DNA from: Sulfuritalea sp. | GTDB taxonomy: Bacteria > Pseudomonadota > Gammaproteobacteria > Burkholderiales > Rhodocyclaceae | Length of the DNA: 64,000 nucleotides | NCBI GenBank assembly: GCA_022842325.1 | Contig: JALHPU010000005.1 | Location: forward strand, 106,292-170,291 | Reading direction: 5' to 3' | Part shown: one piece after another, positions 52,352 through 63,928 of the stretch | Layout: each line of letters starts with the position of its first letter | Position numbering within the stretch: the stretch's first letter is position 1 | Program-made: the position numbers and the translations under genes | Notes under the pieces: model-generated | What the model was told of the DNA's origin: nothing | What the model saw: the letters and a program-made list of their open reading frames with translations, nothing else | Database searches by the model: none

Positions 52352-52783
52352 GTGAAGAGAATCATCGCCACTTTGCTTGCCGTTTGTGCCGTCCCCGCCT
52401 GGTCCCAGGTCGACTTCGCGGCAACTGCCGCCAAGGAAGCCGGGGCAGTCGTCAGTCCCAGCGGCCTGGTCTTTTTGTCGCTCAAGCCGGGCAACGGCAA
52501 CAGCCCGGCGGCCACCGACACGGTAAAAGTGCATTACAAAGGCGTCCTGGCAGACGGCAAGGAATTCGACAGTTCCTACAAGCGCGGCGAGCCGGCGGAG
52601 TTTCCGCTAAACCGCGTCATCAAGTGCTGGACCGAGGGCGTGCAGCGCATGAAGCCGGGTGGCAAAGCCAGGCTGACCTGCCCGCCCGCCATCGCCTATG
52701 GCGTGCGCGGCGCCGGCAACGTGATTCCGCCCAATGCCACCCTGCAATTCGAGATCGAGCTGCTGGAAGTAGTCCGCCGCTGA
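52352..52783 (+). CDS. FKBP-type peptidyl-prolyl isomerase, periplasmic
   Basis: 143 residues from GTG 52352, with GGAG 8 bases upstream; the longer frame lacks a signal. Signal peptide KRIIATLLAVCAVPAWSQ. FKBP domain: DTVKVHYKGVLADGKEFDSSYKRGEPAEFPLNRVIKCWTEGVQRMKPGGKARLTCPPAIAYGVRGAGNVIPPNATLQFEIELLEV, with the aromatic pocket (Y, F, D, W, Y, F) conserved. It isomerises prolyl bonds. Confidence 0.93.
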   Translation: MKRIIATLLAVCAVPAWSQVDFAATAAKEAGAVVSPSGLVFLSLKPGNGNSPAATDTVKVHYKGVLADGKEFDSSYKRGEPAEFPLNRVIKCWTEGVQRMKPGGKARLTCPPAIAYGVRGAGNVIPPNATLQFEIELLEVVRR

Positions 52784-52807
52784 CGGGCTCCGGCCTGCAC
52801 TGCGGTG

Positions 52808-53809
52808 TCAGGCGGCGCAGGCCTTGGCAGCGATCTCGAGCGAACGCAGGCGCAGGTCGGGATCGAACACGTCGGAGACCAGGATCAACTCATCCGCGGC
52901 TGTAGCCTGCAGCAAGGCGGAAAGTCCGTCGCGCACCGTCTGCGGACCGCCGATCACCGCCGCGGCGAGAAAATCGTCGATCGCCGCACGCTCCTGGGGA
53001 TGCAACTTCGCCTTGAAATCATCCATCGGGGCCTGCAGGCGGCTGCGTTCGCCGTGCAGGATGCCAAGCACGCGCTGATAGGTACTGCTGGCGAGGAATT
53101 CGGCTTCCTCATCGGTCGGCGCGGCAATCAGCGGCACGCCGATCATCACATGAGGTTGGGCGAGCGTCGCGGACGGGCGAAACTCGCTGCGATACAAATC
53201 GAGGGCCGGGAGCAGCAGGCGCGGCGCAAAATGCGAGGCAAAGGCGTAGGGCAGGCCGCGTTGCGCAGCCAGTCGCGCCGAGAACAGGCTCGATCCGAGC
53301 AGCCAGATCGGCACATTGGTACCGGCGCCGGGCATGGCGATCACCTGCTGGCCGGGTTCCGCCGGCGCCAGCAGGCGCTGCAGTTCAGCGACTTCGCGCG
53401 GAAAGTCGTCTTCGCTCTCCACCCGATCGCGGCGCAGCGCGCGCATGGTCAAGCGGTCGGTGCCCGGCGCGCGGCCCAATCCGAGGTCGATGCGATTTGG
53501 GTATAACTCGGCAAGCGTGCCAAAGGCCTCGGCGACCACCAGCGGCGCATGGTTGGGCAGCATGACGCCACCCGAACCGACGCGGATGCGCGTCGTTCCG
53601 CCCGCGATATATCCCACCAGCACCGCCGTGGCCGAACTGGCGATCCCCGCCATGTTGTGATGCTCGGCCAGCCAGTAGCGCTTGAATCCGAGCGACTCCG
53701 CATGCCGTGCGGTGCGCAGGGAGATCGCCAGGGCGTCGGCCACGCTGCCTCCTTCGCGCACCGCAACGAGGTCGAGCATGGACAGGGAAATGTCGCGAAA
53801 TGTTTTCAT
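52808..53809 (-). CDS. LLM-class flavin-dependent oxidoreductase
   Basis: 333 residues from ATG 53809 (ATG 53821 is possible). [111 protein letters not shown] is the luciferase-like TIM-barrel pattern of this group. It oxidises small substrates with reduced FMN; the substrate is unknown. It is monocistronic next to tRNA-Pro. Confidence 0.92.
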   Translation of the reverse strand: MKTFRDISLSMLDLVAVREGGSVADALAISLRTARHAESLGFKRYWLAEHHNMAGIASSATAVLVGYIAGGTTRIRVGSGGVMLPNHAPLVVAEAFGTLAELYPNRIDLGLGRAPGTDRLTMRALRRDRVESEDDFPREVAELQRLLAPAEPGQQVIAMPGAGTNVPIWLLGSSLFSARLAAQRGLPYAFASHFAPRLLLPALDLYRSEFRPSATLAQPHVMIGVPLIAAPTDEEAEFLASSTYQRVLGILHGERSRLQAPMDDFKAKLHPQERAAIDDFLAAAVIGGPQTVRDGLSALLQATAADELILVSDVFDPDLRLRSLEIAAKACAA

Positions 53810-53882
53810 GGGATCGGTCATCCAAACGGGCAAGCAAAGAAAAAAGGGTTTCCGGCGATTAACCGGAAACCCTTGGTATTAC

Positions 53883-53959
53883 TGGTCGGGGCGGCGGGAT
53901 TCGAACTCGCGACCCCTTGCACCCCATGCAAGTGCGCTACCAGGCTGCGCCACGCCCCG
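53883..53959 (-). tRNA. tRNA-Pro(GGG)
   Basis: 77 nt with encoded CCA. Acceptor CGGGGCG/CGCCCCG, anticodon stem CTTGC/GCAAG with loop ATGGGGT (anticodon GGG), T-arm GAGTTCGAATCCC. Confidence 0.95.
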
Positions 53960-53995
53960 ACAGCTTGAATTATAACAAAGGAAACGGCCGCGAAC

Positions 53996-54367
53996 CTAGG
54001 CCGTGCGCAGGAATTCGATGATCGACGCGAGCTCTGCACGCACCGACATGCCACTGCTGTCGACCGATGTGTCCGGCGTGTCGAGCATCTTGCCCGGGCC
54101 GTCCTCGAGACGGTTGCGGGCGCCGCTGATGGTGAAGCCTTCCTGATACAGCAGTTCGCGGATGCGCCGCACCAGCAGGACTTCATGGTGCTGGTAGTAA
54201 CGCCGGTTGCCGCGCCGCTTGACCGGTCGCAGCTGGGTGAATTCCTGTTCCCAATAGCGCAGCACATGCGGCTTGACGCCACACAGCTCGCTGACTTCAC
54301 CGATGGTGAAGTAGCGCTTGGCGGGGATCGGCGGCAGCTCGTCCCGGCTATTGCTGGGTGCTGCCAC
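53996..54367 (-). CDS. MerR-family regulator
   Basis: 123 residues. [71 protein letters not shown] is the MerR winged HTH. The short C-terminal part has no metal-binding cysteines, so an uncharacterised type found next to ihfA in betaproteobacteria. It overlaps ihfA by 20 bp. Confidence 0.9.
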   Translation of the reverse strand: MAAPSNSRDELPPIPAKRYFTIGEVSELCGVKPHVLRYWEQEFTQLRPVKRRGNRRYYQHHEVLLVRRIRELLYQEGFTISGARNRLEDGPGKMLDTPDTSVDSSGMSVRAELASIIEFLRTA

Positions 54368-54653
54368 GCGGGAATGCCTCGACCGCCGCCTTGAGCTTCT
54401 GGCTGGCGTGGAAGGTGACGACGCGGCGAGCCGTGATCGGTATTTCTTCGCCGGTCTTGGGATTGCGTCCGGGACGCTGCGGCTTTTCGCGCAACTGGAA
54501 ATTGCCGAAACCCGAAAGTTTGACGCTGTCGCCCTTTTCCAGGGCCAGGCGAACTTCGTCGAAAAAGGCCTCGACCATATCCTTGGCTTCGCGCTTGTTG
54601 AGGCCGACTTTTTCGAACAGCAGATCGGCGAGTTCCGCCTTGGTCAATGTCAT
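54348..54653 (-). CDS. ihfA: Integration host factor subunit alpha
   Basis: 101 residues. [88 protein letters not shown], with the DNA-intercalating Pro loop ([10 protein letters not shown]). Heterodimer with IHF beta bends DNA. It lies 17 bp after pheT, as in many proteobacteria. Confidence 0.96.
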   Translation of the reverse strand: MTLTKAELADLLFEKVGLNKREAKDMVEAFFDEVRLALEKGDSVKLSGFGNFQLREKPQRPGRNPKTGEEIPITARRVVTFHASQKLKAAVEAFPRGSTQQ

Positions 54654-54670
54654 ATAAGCTCCGACTGCAT

Positions 54671-57049
54671 TTATCCGCGCAAAGACGCATTGAAGTCCCG
54701 GCTGGCAACTGCCAGCAGATCGGCGATCACCGCCTCCACTTCCGCATCCTCGAGAGTACGTTGAGTATCTTGCATAACTATACGGAAGGCAAGGCTCTTT
54801 TCGCTTTCCGCAAGGCCTTTTCCCTGATACACATCGAATAATGCAACATCGCGCACGATGGCCGGCGCGGCGAGCTTCAATGCAGCCAGCAAGGGGGCCA
54901 ACGGCTGGCTGTGGGGCACCACCAGGGCCAGGTCGCGTGTCACCGCCGGCAAGCGGGAAACCTCTGAATACGTGGGGAACGGCGTCGCCAGAAGGTCTGC
55001 CAGCTCAAGTTCGAAAACCACCGGAGCGGTCCCGAGTTCGTACTTTTGGACCCAGCGCGGATGCAATTCGCCAATCACGCCCACGATTCTCCCGTCGAGA
55101 CTGACACTGGCGCAACGCCCGGGATGCAGGGCCGGATGCTCCGCCTTGATGAACTCCAGACGGCGCGGCGCGAACAGGGCTTCGACGTCCGCCTTGACGG
55201 CATAGAAGTCCACCCGGGTAGTCGCCACACTCCATTGCTCGGGAAGTGCCGAGCCTGCTGCCAGGCCGGCCAGGCGCAAGGGCTGATCGAATCCTGCGAC
55301 CGGACCCGCAGCGGCGTCGCGCTTGAAGCAGCGCCCCAGTTCGAAAATGCGCACCCGCTCCGTCTGCCGCTTGCGATTGGCGACCAGGGTTCCGACCAGA
55401 CCGCCGATCAGCGTGGAGCGCATGACGCCCATTTGGCTGGCAATCGGGTTGGCGAGCACGACAGCGGCGGCATTGCCGGCAAAATCGGTTTCCCATGCAG
55501 CTTCGACGAAGCTGTAGGTGACGACCTCGTGATAGTCCCGTTCCGCCACCAGGCGGCGCAAATTCATCGGCGTCCGGCTCTGCTCGGTGGCCGGCATCAT
55601 GGCCATCTGCGCCACCGGTGGCTGCGACGGAATGTTGTCGTAACCGTAGATGCGCGCGATTTCCTCGATCAAATCTTCTTCGATCTCGATGTCGAAACGG
55701 AAGGACGGCGGCGTGACCAGGAAATCCTCGCCCTGCCGCTCGAGGCCGAGACCCAGGCCCTTCAGTATGCTTTCGATGCGCTCGGCGGCAAGCTTGATGC
55801 CGAGCACTCTGGCGGCGCGCGCCGTGCGCAGGCGCACCGGCTTGCGCACGGGCAGATGTGCCGCCGACACGGCTTCGACCACCGGACCGGGCTGGCCGCC
55901 GCAGGTTTCGACGATCAGTTGTGTCGCGCGTTCGATGGCCCTGCGCTGCAGTTCGAAATCGACGCCGCGCTCGTAGCGATGCGAGGCATCCGAGCTGAAG
56001 CCCAGCGCACGGGCCTTGCCGGCGATGGCGGCGGGCGGGAAAAAGGCGCTCTCGAGGAACAGGTCGCGGGTAGCTTCGCCGATGCCCGAATGCTCGCCGC
56101 CCATGACGCCGGCCATCGCCAGCGGTTTCTCATCGTCGGCGATCAAGGCCGTGTCGGCCGTCGGCGTCACGGTCTGTTCGTTCAGCAGCAGCAATTTTTC
56201 GCCGGCCTTGGGCAGGCGCACGTGGATCGCGCCGGAAAGTTCGGCATCGTCGAAGGCATGCAGCGGCTGGCCGAGTTCGAGCATCACGTAGTTGGTGACG
56301 TCGACCAGGAAGGAAATGGCGCGGATGCCGCTGCGTTCGATGCGCCGCTTCATCCATTCCGGCGTCGCGGCGCGCGCATCGACGCCGCGAATGACGCGGC
56401 CACAGTAGCGCGAGCACGAGGCGGGAGCATCGAGCACCACCTGGCGCGTGTCGGGTACAACCGCGGTGACCGGCTTCGCTTCAGGGGTAAGCAGCGGCGC
56501 ACCGGTCAGTGCCGAGAGTTCGCGCGCGATGCCGAGCAGCGACAGGCAGTCGGCCCGGTTCGGCGTCAGCTTGAGGGTGATCAGTTGATCGTCGAGATCG
56601 AAATGGCGGCGGATGTCCTCGCCTACCCTCGCATCGGCGGCCAGCGGCAGCAGGCCGCCGTGATCCTCGGAGAGGCCCAGTTCGCGGGCCGAGCAGAGCA
56701 TGCCGAAGCTCTCGATGCCGCGTACCTTGGCGCGCTTGATCTCGATGCCGGGCAACAGGGCACCGACCCGTGCGCACGGCACCTTCATGCCGGCAGCGAC
56801 ATTCGGCGCGCCGCAGACGATCTGCAACGGAGCGGATTCGCCGACATTGACCGAGCAGAGCTTGAGCTTGTCGGCATCGGGATGCTTTTCAACGCTCAGC
56901 ACTTCGGCCACCACGACACCCGCAAAGTCGGCGCCGGCGGCACGGCGTTCCTCGACTTCGAGGCCGGCCATGGTCAGCAGGTGGCAGAGTTCGTCGGTCG
57001 AGAGCGCGGGATTGCAAAGGCTGCGCAGCCAGGATTCGGAGAATTGCAT
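54671..57049 (-). CDS. pheT: Phenylalanyl-tRNA synthetase beta subunit
   Basis: 792 residues, full length. tRNA-binding OB domain ([30 protein letters not shown]), B3/B4 editing domain, B5 domain, and the C-terminal anticodon-binding domain ([30 protein letters not shown]). Together with PheS it forms the (alpha beta)2 enzyme charging tRNA-Phe. It lies 3 bp after pheS. Confidence 0.97.
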   Translation of the reverse strand: MQFSESWLRSLCNPALSTDELCHLLTMAGLEVEERRAAGADFAGVVVAEVLSVEKHPDADKLKLCSVNVGESAPLQIVCGAPNVAAGMKVPCARVGALLPGIEIKRAKVRGIESFGMLCSARELGLSEDHGGLLPLAADARVGEDIRRHFDLDDQLITLKLTPNRADCLSLLGIARELSALTGAPLLTPEAKPVTAVVPDTRQVVLDAPASCSRYCGRVIRGVDARAATPEWMKRRIERSGIRAISFLVDVTNYVMLELGQPLHAFDDAELSGAIHVRLPKAGEKLLLLNEQTVTPTADTALIADDEKPLAMAGVMGGEHSGIGEATRDLFLESAFFPPAAIAGKARALGFSSDASHRYERGVDFELQRRAIERATQLIVETCGGQPGPVVEAVSAAHLPVRKPVRLRTARAARVLGIKLAAERIESILKGLGLGLERQGEDFLVTPPSFRFDIEIEEDLIEEIARIYGYDNIPSQPPVAQMAMMPATEQSRTPMNLRRLVAERDYHEVVTYSFVEAAWETDFAGNAAAVVLANPIASQMGVMRSTLIGGLVGTLVANRKRQTERVRIFELGRCFKRDAAAGPVAGFDQPLRLAGLAAGSALPEQWSVATTRVDFYAVKADVEALFAPRRLEFIKAEHPALHPGRCASVSLDGRIVGVIGELHPRWVQKYELGTAPVVFELELADLLATPFPTYSEVSRLPAVTRDLALVVPHSQPLAPLLAALKLAAPAIVRDVALFDVYQGKGLAESEKSLAFRIVMQDTQRTLEDAEVEAVIADLLAVASRDFNASLRG
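56926..56947 (+). repeat. Dispersed 22-bp repeat, copy 7
   Basis: On the strand opposite to pheT's coding strand, within the OB-domain region ([10 protein letters not shown]). Confidence 0.4.
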
Positions 57050-57052
57050 AGA

Positions 57053-58102
<1,050 letters not shown>

Positions 58103-58123
58103 TCAGGAAGAAGAAGCGGAAGT

Positions 58124-58159
58124 AAAAAAAGGAGGCCCCCAACAGCCCTGGGCCTCCTT
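58124..58159 (-). terminator. Terminator or attenuator between rplT and pheS
   Basis: Minus-strand stem AAGGAGGCC/GGCCTCCTT (58159-58129) followed by seven T bases. It should stop or attenuate ribosomal-protein transcripts before pheST. Confidence 0.8.
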
Positions 58160-58177
58160 CTCCGGGTGTGGCGCGAC

Positions 58178-58537
58178 TCAGGCCGTCAGCTGGGCCTTGG
58201 CCTTTTCGGCCAGGGCGGCGAATGCCGGCTTGTCGAACACCGCGAGGTCGGACAGCACCTTGCGATCGACTTCGATCGACGCCTTCTTCAGGCCGTTCAT
58301 GAAGGTGCTGTACTTCATGCCCAGTTCGCGGGCCGCCGCGTTGATACGGGCGATCCACAGCACGCGGAACTGCCGCTTCCGCTGACGACGGTCGCGGTAG
58401 GCATATTGCCCGGCCTTCATCACCGCCTCTTTGGCGATGCGATAGACCTTGCTGCGCCGGCCGCGGTAACCCTTGGCCAGGTCGAGAACCTTCTTGTGGC
58501 GCGCGCGCGCCGTTACACCACGTTTGACTCTTGGCAT
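58178..58537 (-). CDS. rplT: 50S ribosomal protein L20
   Basis: 119 residues. [74 protein letters not shown] is the full L20 pattern with its basic N-terminal tail. In other bacteria L20 autoregulates this operon by binding the mRNA; an equivalent site was not mapped here. Confidence 0.98.
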   Translation of the reverse strand: MPRVKRGVTARARHKKVLDLAKGYRGRRSKVYRIAKEAVMKAGQYAYRDRRQRKRQFRVLWIARINAAARELGMKYSTFMNGLKKASIEVDRKVLSDLAVFDKPAFAALAEKAKAQLTA

Positions 58538-58548
58538 GGTGTCTCTCC

Positions 58549-58746
58549 TTAACCGTTAGGCAGCATGGCGCGAACCGACTTCACGTCGGAGGCGTGCACG
58601 GTGTGCACACCGCGCAACTGGCGCTTGCTCTTGGTGGTTTTCTTGGTCAGGATGTGGCGCTTGAACGCACTCCCGCGCTTGATGCCGCCGGAAGCGCGCA
58701 CGACAAAGCGCTTCTTGGCACCGCTCTTGGTCTTCATCTTCGGCAT
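58549..58746 (-). CDS. rpmI: 50S ribosomal protein L35
   Basis: 65 residues from ATG 58746 ([46 protein letters not shown]), the conserved start; the frame upstream is non-coding. GGGAGATCTTCG precedes the start. Part of infC-rpmI-rplT. Confidence 0.97.
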   Translation of the reverse strand: MPKMKTKSGAKKRFVVRASGGIKRGSAFKRHILTKKTTKSKRQLRGVHTVHASDVKSVRAMLPNG

Positions 58747-58864
58747 CGAAGATCTCCCTATTACATGGCTGCCAGGTGTTTCCCGCCTCGGGAATGCTTG
58801 GTGACCTGCAACCACTTCTTGTTTCCGCACGCATTGCATGCGGAACAAATTCTCTTGCTAATGC

Positions 58865-59392
58865 TCAGTGCGGCTTTTTCTTGGAAGCCGCCAGCACCAT
58901 GATCAGCTGACGGCCTTCCATTTTCGGCCACTGCTCGACCATCGCCTGCTGCTCGAGGTCGGTCTTGATTCGCTCCAGCATGCGCATGCCGATTTCCTGG
59001 TGCGCCATTTCACGTCCGCGGAAACGCAAGGTGATTTTTGCCTTGTCGCCTTCGCTCAGAAACTTGATCACATTGCGCAGCTTGATCTGGTAATCGTTCT
59101 CGTCCGTACCCGGGCGGAACTTGACTTCCTTCACCACCACCTGCTTCTGCTTCAGCTTGGCCTCATGCTGACGCTTGGCTTCCTGGTACTTGAACTTGCC
59201 GATATCCATGATCTTGCAGACTGGCGGCACGGCCGTTGGCGCGATTTCCACCAGATCCACTCCGGCCTCTTCGGCCAGCGCCAGCGCCTGACGAATCGGG
59301 ACGATGCCCAGTTGCTCTCCGTCTTCCCCGACCAAGCGAACCTCGGGGGTGGTGATCTCTTCGTTGAGACGCTGCGATTTATCCTGAGCGAT
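58865..59392 (-). CDS. infC: Translation initiation factor IF-3
   Basis: 175 residues if translation starts at ATC 59392. There is no ATG, GTG or TTG between TGA at 59398 and TTG at 59335, while the conserved N-terminus ([26 protein letters not shown]) lies before 59335. GGAG sits 9 bases before the ATC. This fits the AUU-type rare start of E. coli infC that allows IF-3 to repress its own synthesis. Both IF-3 domains are complete ([42 protein letters not shown]). Confidence 0.93.
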   Translation of the reverse strand: MAQDKSQRLNEEITTPEVRLVGEDGEQLGIVPIRQALALAEEAGVDLVEIAPTAVPPVCKIMDIGKFKYQEAKRQHEAKLKQKQVVVKEVKFRPGTDENDYQIKLRNVIKFLSEGDKAKITLRFRGREMAHQEIGMRMLERIKTDLEQQAMVEQWPKMEGRQLIMVLAASKKKPH

Positions 59393-59420
59393 GGTTCAAA
59401 TCTCCAAAAAATTCAAAAAA

Positions 59421-61337
59421 TCAGACCGTTGCGCTTCTGCTGCACTGTTCATGCAACAGACGCTCGATCAAGGCCTGGGGGGACATCTGCCCGAGATCCT
59501 GATTGCCGCGGGCACGTAAAGCGACCAATCCGGCGACCTTTTCCTTGTCACCGACGACAACGATGTAAGGCCGCTTCAACAAGCTATGTTCACGTATTTT
59601 ATAGTTAATTTTCTCGCCGCGCAAATCGCTCTCGACCCGCAAGCCGGCCTCGCGCAGCATTTTTGCCACATTTTCGGCGTATTCCGTCTGGGCTTCGGAG
59701 ATATTCATCACCACCACCTGCACCGGCGCCAACCAGAGCGGGAAAGCGCCGGCATGGTTTTCCACCAGGATGCCGATGAAGCGCTCCAGCGAACCGAGGA
59801 TCGCCCGATGCAGCATCACCGGCGTATGGCGGCTGTTGTCCTCGCCGACATATTCGGCGCCAAGGCGTCCGGGCATGGAAAAGTCCACCTGAACCGTGCC
59901 GCACTGCCAGGAGCGGCCGATGGCATCCTTGATGTGGAATTCGATTTTCGGTCCGTAGAAGGCGCCCTCGCCCGGCAATTCCTCCCAGACCAGGCCGCTG
60001 GCCTTCAGCGCGGCGCGCAGCGCGCTTTCGGCCTTGTCCCACATGCCGTCGTCGCCCACCCGCCCATCGGGACGCAGAGCCAGCTTGACCGCAACCTCGT
60101 GGAAGCCGAAATCGGCATAGACCTTGCGCACCAGATCGTTGAAAGCCGTGACCTCGGACTGGATCTGGTCCTCGGTGCAGAAAATGTGCCCGTCGTCCTG
60201 GGTGAAGCCGCGCACCCGCATCACGCCGTGCAGCGCGCCCGACGGCTCATTGCGATGACAGGAACCAAATTCGCCGTAACGCAGCGGCAGATCGCGATAG
60301 GAACGCACGTCGGTGTTGAAGATCTGCACGTGACCCGGGCAGTTCATCGGCTTCACCGCGTAATCGCGATTCTCCGATTCGGTGGTGAACATGTTGTGCT
60401 TGAAGTGCTCCCAGTGCCCGGAGCGTTCCCACAGCGTGCGGTCGAGAATCTGCGGGCAGCGCACTTCCTGGTAGCCGTTCTCGCTATTGATGCGGCGCAT
60501 GTTCTGCTCGACTTCCTGCCACACGGCCCAGCCGTGCGGATGCCAGAACACCATGCCGGGCGCCTCTTCCTGCAGGTGGAACAGGTCGAGTTGGCGACCG
60601 AGCTTGCGGTGGTCGCGTTTCTCGGCTTCCTCCAGCATGTGCAGGTAGGCCTCGAGTTCGTCCTTCTTGGCCCAGGCCGTGCCATAAATGCGCTGCAACT
60701 GCTCGTTCTTCTGGTCGCCGCGCCAGTAGGCACCTGCCACCTTCATCAGTTTGAAGACCTTGAGCCGACCAGTGGAGGGAACGTGCGGCCCGCGGCACAG
60801 GTCGATGAAATCGCCTTCGCGGTACAAGGACACGTCCTCACCCGGCGGAATCGCCGCGATGAGCTCAGCCTTGTAGTGCTCGCCGATCGACTTGAAAAAT
60901 TCGACGGCCTTGTCGCGCGTCCAGACTTCGCGCGTGACCGGGAAATCCTTTTTCGCCAGTTCGGCCATGCGCTTCTCGATGGCTTCGAGGTCTTCCGGGG
61001 TGAAGGGCCGCTTGTAGGCGAAGTCGTAGTAGAAGCCGTTGTCGATCACCGGGCCGATGGTCACCTGCGCCTCGGGAAACAGCTCCTTGACCGCATAGGC
61101 CAGCAGGTGCGAAGTCGAATGGCGAATGATGTCGAGTCCGTCGGCATCCTTCTCGGTAACGATCGCCAGTTGCGCGTCGCGCTCGATCAGAAAGGAGGTA
61201 TCGACCAGCACCCCATCGACGCGACCGGCAAGTGCCGCCTTGGCCAGGCCGGCGCCAATCGACGCCGCGACGTCCGCCACCGTCAGCGGCTGCGGATATT
61301 CGCGTTTCGATCCATCGGGCAGGGTAATCACCGGCAT
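59421..61337 (-). CDS. thrS: Threonyl-tRNA synthetase
   Basis: 638 residues from ATG 61337. N-terminal TGS domain ([28 protein letters not shown]), editing domain with [16 protein letters not shown] and the [12 protein letters not shown] motif, class II catalytic core with [36 protein letters not shown] (zinc Cys) and [35 protein letters not shown], then the anticodon-binding domain. It charges tRNA-Thr. It is followed by infC 28 bp downstream. Confidence 0.98.
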   Translation of the reverse strand: MPVITLPDGSKREYPQPLTVADVAASIGAGLAKAALAGRVDGVLVDTSFLIERDAQLAIVTEKDADGLDIIRHSTSHLLAYAVKELFPEAQVTIGPVIDNGFYYDFAYKRPFTPEDLEAIEKRMAELAKKDFPVTREVWTRDKAVEFFKSIGEHYKAELIAAIPPGEDVSLYREGDFIDLCRGPHVPSTGRLKVFKLMKVAGAYWRGDQKNEQLQRIYGTAWAKKDELEAYLHMLEEAEKRDHRKLGRQLDLFHLQEEAPGMVFWHPHGWAVWQEVEQNMRRINSENGYQEVRCPQILDRTLWERSGHWEHFKHNMFTTESENRDYAVKPMNCPGHVQIFNTDVRSYRDLPLRYGEFGSCHRNEPSGALHGVMRVRGFTQDDGHIFCTEDQIQSEVTAFNDLVRKVYADFGFHEVAVKLALRPDGRVGDDGMWDKAESALRAALKASGLVWEELPGEGAFYGPKIEFHIKDAIGRSWQCGTVQVDFSMPGRLGAEYVGEDNSRHTPVMLHRAILGSLERFIGILVENHAGAFPLWLAPVQVVVMNISEAQTEYAENVAKMLREAGLRVESDLRGEKINYKIREHSLLKRPYIVVVGDKEKVAGLVALRARGNQDLGQMSPQALIERLLHEQCSRSATV

Positions 61338-61355
61338 TGCGCATGCTCCAGAAAG

Positions 61356-61406
61356 CAACAGGGCGCACGGTTCACGCGGAAATCACGCGGTGCGCCCTGC
61401 CTGTTG
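61356..61406 (-). promoter_or_regulatory. Large leader hairpin upstream of thrS
   Basis: AGGGCGCAC (61360-61368) and GTGCGCCCT (61390-61398) are perfectly complementary and extended by GCAACAG/CTGTTG with a bulge. The loop side holds two direct copies of CCGCGTGA (minus strand). It lies between the probable start site and the thrS ribosome site, about 19 bp before ATG 61337. Confidence 0.55.
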
Positions 61407-61480
61407 ATTTATTGAAATTTTATCACAGCGGCCGAGCGCCTTACGGCATCATTCCGCCTTGGTCATCGAGGGAGGCATTC

Positions 61481-61906
61481 ATGGACATCGACGGATTCAT
61501 GGAGAACTACAAGCGGGCATGGGAGACCAGCGACGAGAACCTGCTGGCTTCGCTATTCACGCCCGATGGCACTTACCGCAATACCCCATTCGCCGTGCAA
61601 CAGGGACGCGAGGCAATCAAGGTGTACTGGCAGCGCACCAAGCTGCAGACCGACATCCGCCTCAGCTACGAAGTGCTGCAGCGCCACGCCACGGGCGGCA
61701 TCGCGCACTGGCACACCACCTACCAGGTGACATCGGAAGACATGTTCAAGATGTGGGCAGCCTCGACCGGCACCAACATGCTGGCACGCCAGCCCGGCGA
61801 CCCCTTGCCGCGCCTGGCGCTCGACGGCATCGCCATTGTCGAATTCGACGGCGGCGGTTTGTGCCGCGACCTGCGCCTGTGGTGGCACAACCGGATCGAC
61901 GACTGA
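61481..61906 (+). CDS. SnoaL/NTF2-like fold protein
   Basis: 141 residues from ATG 61481, with GAGGGAGG 7 bases upstream. FMENYKRAWETSDENLLASLFTPDGTYRNTPFAVQQGREAIKVYWQRTK is the opening of the SnoaL-like/NTF2-like cone fold. No catalytic residues can be named. Monocistronic. Confidence 0.85.
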   Translation: MDIDGFMENYKRAWETSDENLLASLFTPDGTYRNTPFAVQQGREAIKVYWQRTKLQTDIRLSYEVLQRHATGGIAHWHTTYQVTSEDMFKMWAASTGTNMLARQPGDPLPRLALDGIAIVEFDGGGLCRDLRLWWHNRIDD

Positions 61907-62149
61907 CCGGCCAGGGCAAACATTCGCGCAGCGTCAGGGTGCACCCGCAACTTCACGGCAGTCCGCTGTACCGGCAGCGAACTTTCTTCAGACTTCATTC
62001 ATTCCGGCTTCCATCAGTTTCATCTATTTTCAACTGACTTGCCCAGTAGGTATCATGCTTGGCCCTGGGTTCCCAGCTATCCATTTGGCATTCGTGCGGG
62101 TTTCGCTGCCGGCTCCGCTCCCTTCTCGCTCTTTTCTTTTGGCCAGCCG
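61907..62149. other. Gap before the diguanylate cyclase gene
   Basis: No gene. AT-rich around 61990-62040, with ACTTTCTTCAGACTTCATTC and other candidates, but no confident promoter was found. Confidence 0.4.
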
Positions 62150-63784
62150 ATGACGCTTGTGCCGCACTCCCAGATGACTATCAAAGCAAAAATAGTGCTG
62201 CTCGGGATACTTGCCATAGCAAGCCTGTCCTACATCCTGGGGATCCGGATCCTGACCGACGGTCGCGAGCACGCGGCGAAGCTGGAGTTTGTCACCCGAC
62301 TGGAAACTGCGGAACAGCTCTCCGGGCTGGTACATGAACTGCAGAAAGAGCGCGGCATCTCGGCAGGCTACCTGGTCATTCGGTCGCCCGCCAACACCAG
62401 CCTGCTCTACGCCCAGCGCACCACAACGGATCGGGCCATCGAGCGCGTGGAAGACTCCGCCCGTTCCGGCCTGGAATATCTGCACCAGCTTGCGGAGGTG
62501 CGGCAGAAGGTATCCGGTAACCGCATGGAGCCGGCGGCCTCTTTCGGCTACTACACCCAGACCATCACCGAAATACTCGATCAGATCGATACCCTGGCGC
62601 GGGATTCCAAAACCACGATACTGACCCAGGATCTCGGCGCCTATGTCCATTTGCTGTACGCCAAGGAATACCTGGGGCAGATCCGCGCCAGCATCAACGA
62701 ATCCCTCTCCCTCGGTACCATCGACCGGGAGCGGGTTGCGGTGGTGATCCGTCTGCTCGACCTGCATCAGTTCAACAGCAAGATCGCCAAGCGCGAGGCT
62801 TCGCCGCAAATCGGAGGCGCCATTGGTGCCGTCCTCGAGCAGCCGCAGGTAAGGCAAACCTTTGCGATCATCGACACGGTGCTGTCCGGCAGCGGACCCG
62901 TGCCGCCTGCCGACCAGTGGTTCACCATCGCCACTTACAGCATCGATCAGTTTCTGGCGGTGGAGATCGAGTCCATGCGCCTGCTGCGCCAGCGGGCGGC
63001 AGACGACATAGCCGCCAGCGAGCGAAACCTGCTGTTCGATGCGGGCGTGACGCTTGCCGCGGCGCTGGCACTGATTTTCTTTGCAGCGTCCGCGGTCATG
63101 AGCCTGCTGCGCGCGCTCAATGTGCTGGTCACCCATATCGAGCACACCGTAAGCACCCAGGATTTCGCCAACCGCATCCAGGTGCATAACCAGGACGAAA
63201 TGGGGCAGCTCTCGCACAACTTCAATGACTTGATGTCGATTGCCGAGCATCTGATCAAGGAAAAGGATTACTTTGCCTCGACCGATCTGCTGACGGGCGC
63301 CTATAACCGCTATCGCTTCGGCGAACTGTTCGAGATCGAGTTGCAGCGCGTCCAGCGCTACGGCGGCGGCCTGGCGCTGATCATGTTCGACATCGATCAT
63401 TTCAAGTACGTGAATGACAGGTTCGGACATGCGACCGGCGACCTGGTGCTCAAGGACGTCGCGAATCTGGTGCGCAAGGTCATTCGCGCCAACGATGTAC
63501 TGGTACGCTGGGGCGGCGAGGAATTCATGATTCTGGTGCCCCACACGGGGGAACAGGCAGCGGAACTAGCCGAAAAACTGTGCGTTGCCGTGGAAAGCCA
63601 CCATTTCCACAATCTGCCGACGATTACGGCCAGCTTCGGCGTCAGCAGCTACACGCCCGGCGACACGCTCGAATCGCTCTATGCGCGCACCGATGAAGCG
63701 CTCTACCGCGCCAAGAACCAGGGGCGCAACCGGGTGCGCGCCGTATTTGCCGACAGCATCGGGGAACAGTCGAACACCAACTGA
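62150..63784 (+). CDS. Membrane diguanylate cyclase with NIT sensor domain
   Basis: 544 residues from ATG 62150 (ATG 62174 is possible). TM helix 1 (KIVLLGILAIASLSYIL), a periplasmic helical NIT-type domain (LETAEQLSGLVHELQKERGISAGYLV, DSARSGLEYLHQLAEVRQKV) to about 300, TM helix 2 (LAAALALIFFAASAVMSLL), HAMP (about 340-375), GGDEF domain with a WGGEEF active site and ALYRAKNQGRNRV. No RXXD inhibitory site is evident just before GGEEF. It should make c-di-GMP in response to nitrate/nitrite or a similar ligand; the ligand is inferred from the NIT domain. Confidence 0.9.
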   Translation: MTLVPHSQMTIKAKIVLLGILAIASLSYILGIRILTDGREHAAKLEFVTRLETAEQLSGLVHELQKERGISAGYLVIRSPANTSLLYAQRTTTDRAIERVEDSARSGLEYLHQLAEVRQKVSGNRMEPAASFGYYTQTITEILDQIDTLARDSKTTILTQDLGAYVHLLYAKEYLGQIRASINESLSLGTIDRERVAVVIRLLDLHQFNSKIAKREASPQIGGAIGAVLEQPQVRQTFAIIDTVLSGSGPVPPADQWFTIATYSIDQFLAVEIESMRLLRQRAADDIAASERNLLFDAGVTLAAALALIFFAASAVMSLLRALNVLVTHIEHTVSTQDFANRIQVHNQDEMGQLSHNFNDLMSIAEHLIKEKDYFASTDLLTGAYNRYRFGELFEIELQRVQRYGGGLALIMFDIDHFKYVNDRFGHATGDLVLKDVANLVRKVIRANDVLVRWGGEEFMILVPHTGEQAAELAEKLCVAVESHHFHNLPTITASFGVSSYTPGDTLESLYARTDEALYRAKNQGRNRVRAVFADSIGEQSNTN

Positions 63785-63822
63785 TTTTCGCGCAGGTCGC
63801 GCATCCTGCCGGCCGTCAATGC

Positions 63823-63848
63823 AAAAAGCCACCGCGAGGTGGCTTTTT
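63823..63848 (+). terminator. Rho-independent terminator
   Basis: AAAAAGCCACC/GGTGGCTTTTT perfect 11-bp stem with a GCGA loop; ends the diguanylate cyclase transcript and works in either direction. Confidence 0.9.
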
Positions 63849-63882
63849 CGTGGCATCGACTACCCGGGTTCCTGTGGAATCC

Positions 63883-63928
63883 TGGTAGGCGCGATTGGAC
63901 TCGAACCAACGACCCCCACCATGTCAAA
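63883..63928 (-). pseudogene. 3' half of a tRNA-Val(GAC)
   Basis: On the minus strand: TTGACAT anticodon loop, GGTGG, variable GGGTC, T-arm GTTGGTTCGAGTCCAAT, acceptor 3' strand CGCGCCT, discriminator A and CCA. No 5' half (AGGCGCG, D-arm) is present on the right within the window. This is what remains on one side after integration into a tRNA gene. Confidence 0.7.

Noticed and set aside
59586..61415. 609-codon plus-strand frame opposite thrS
   Set aside because: Antisense to full-length ThrRS; composition only.
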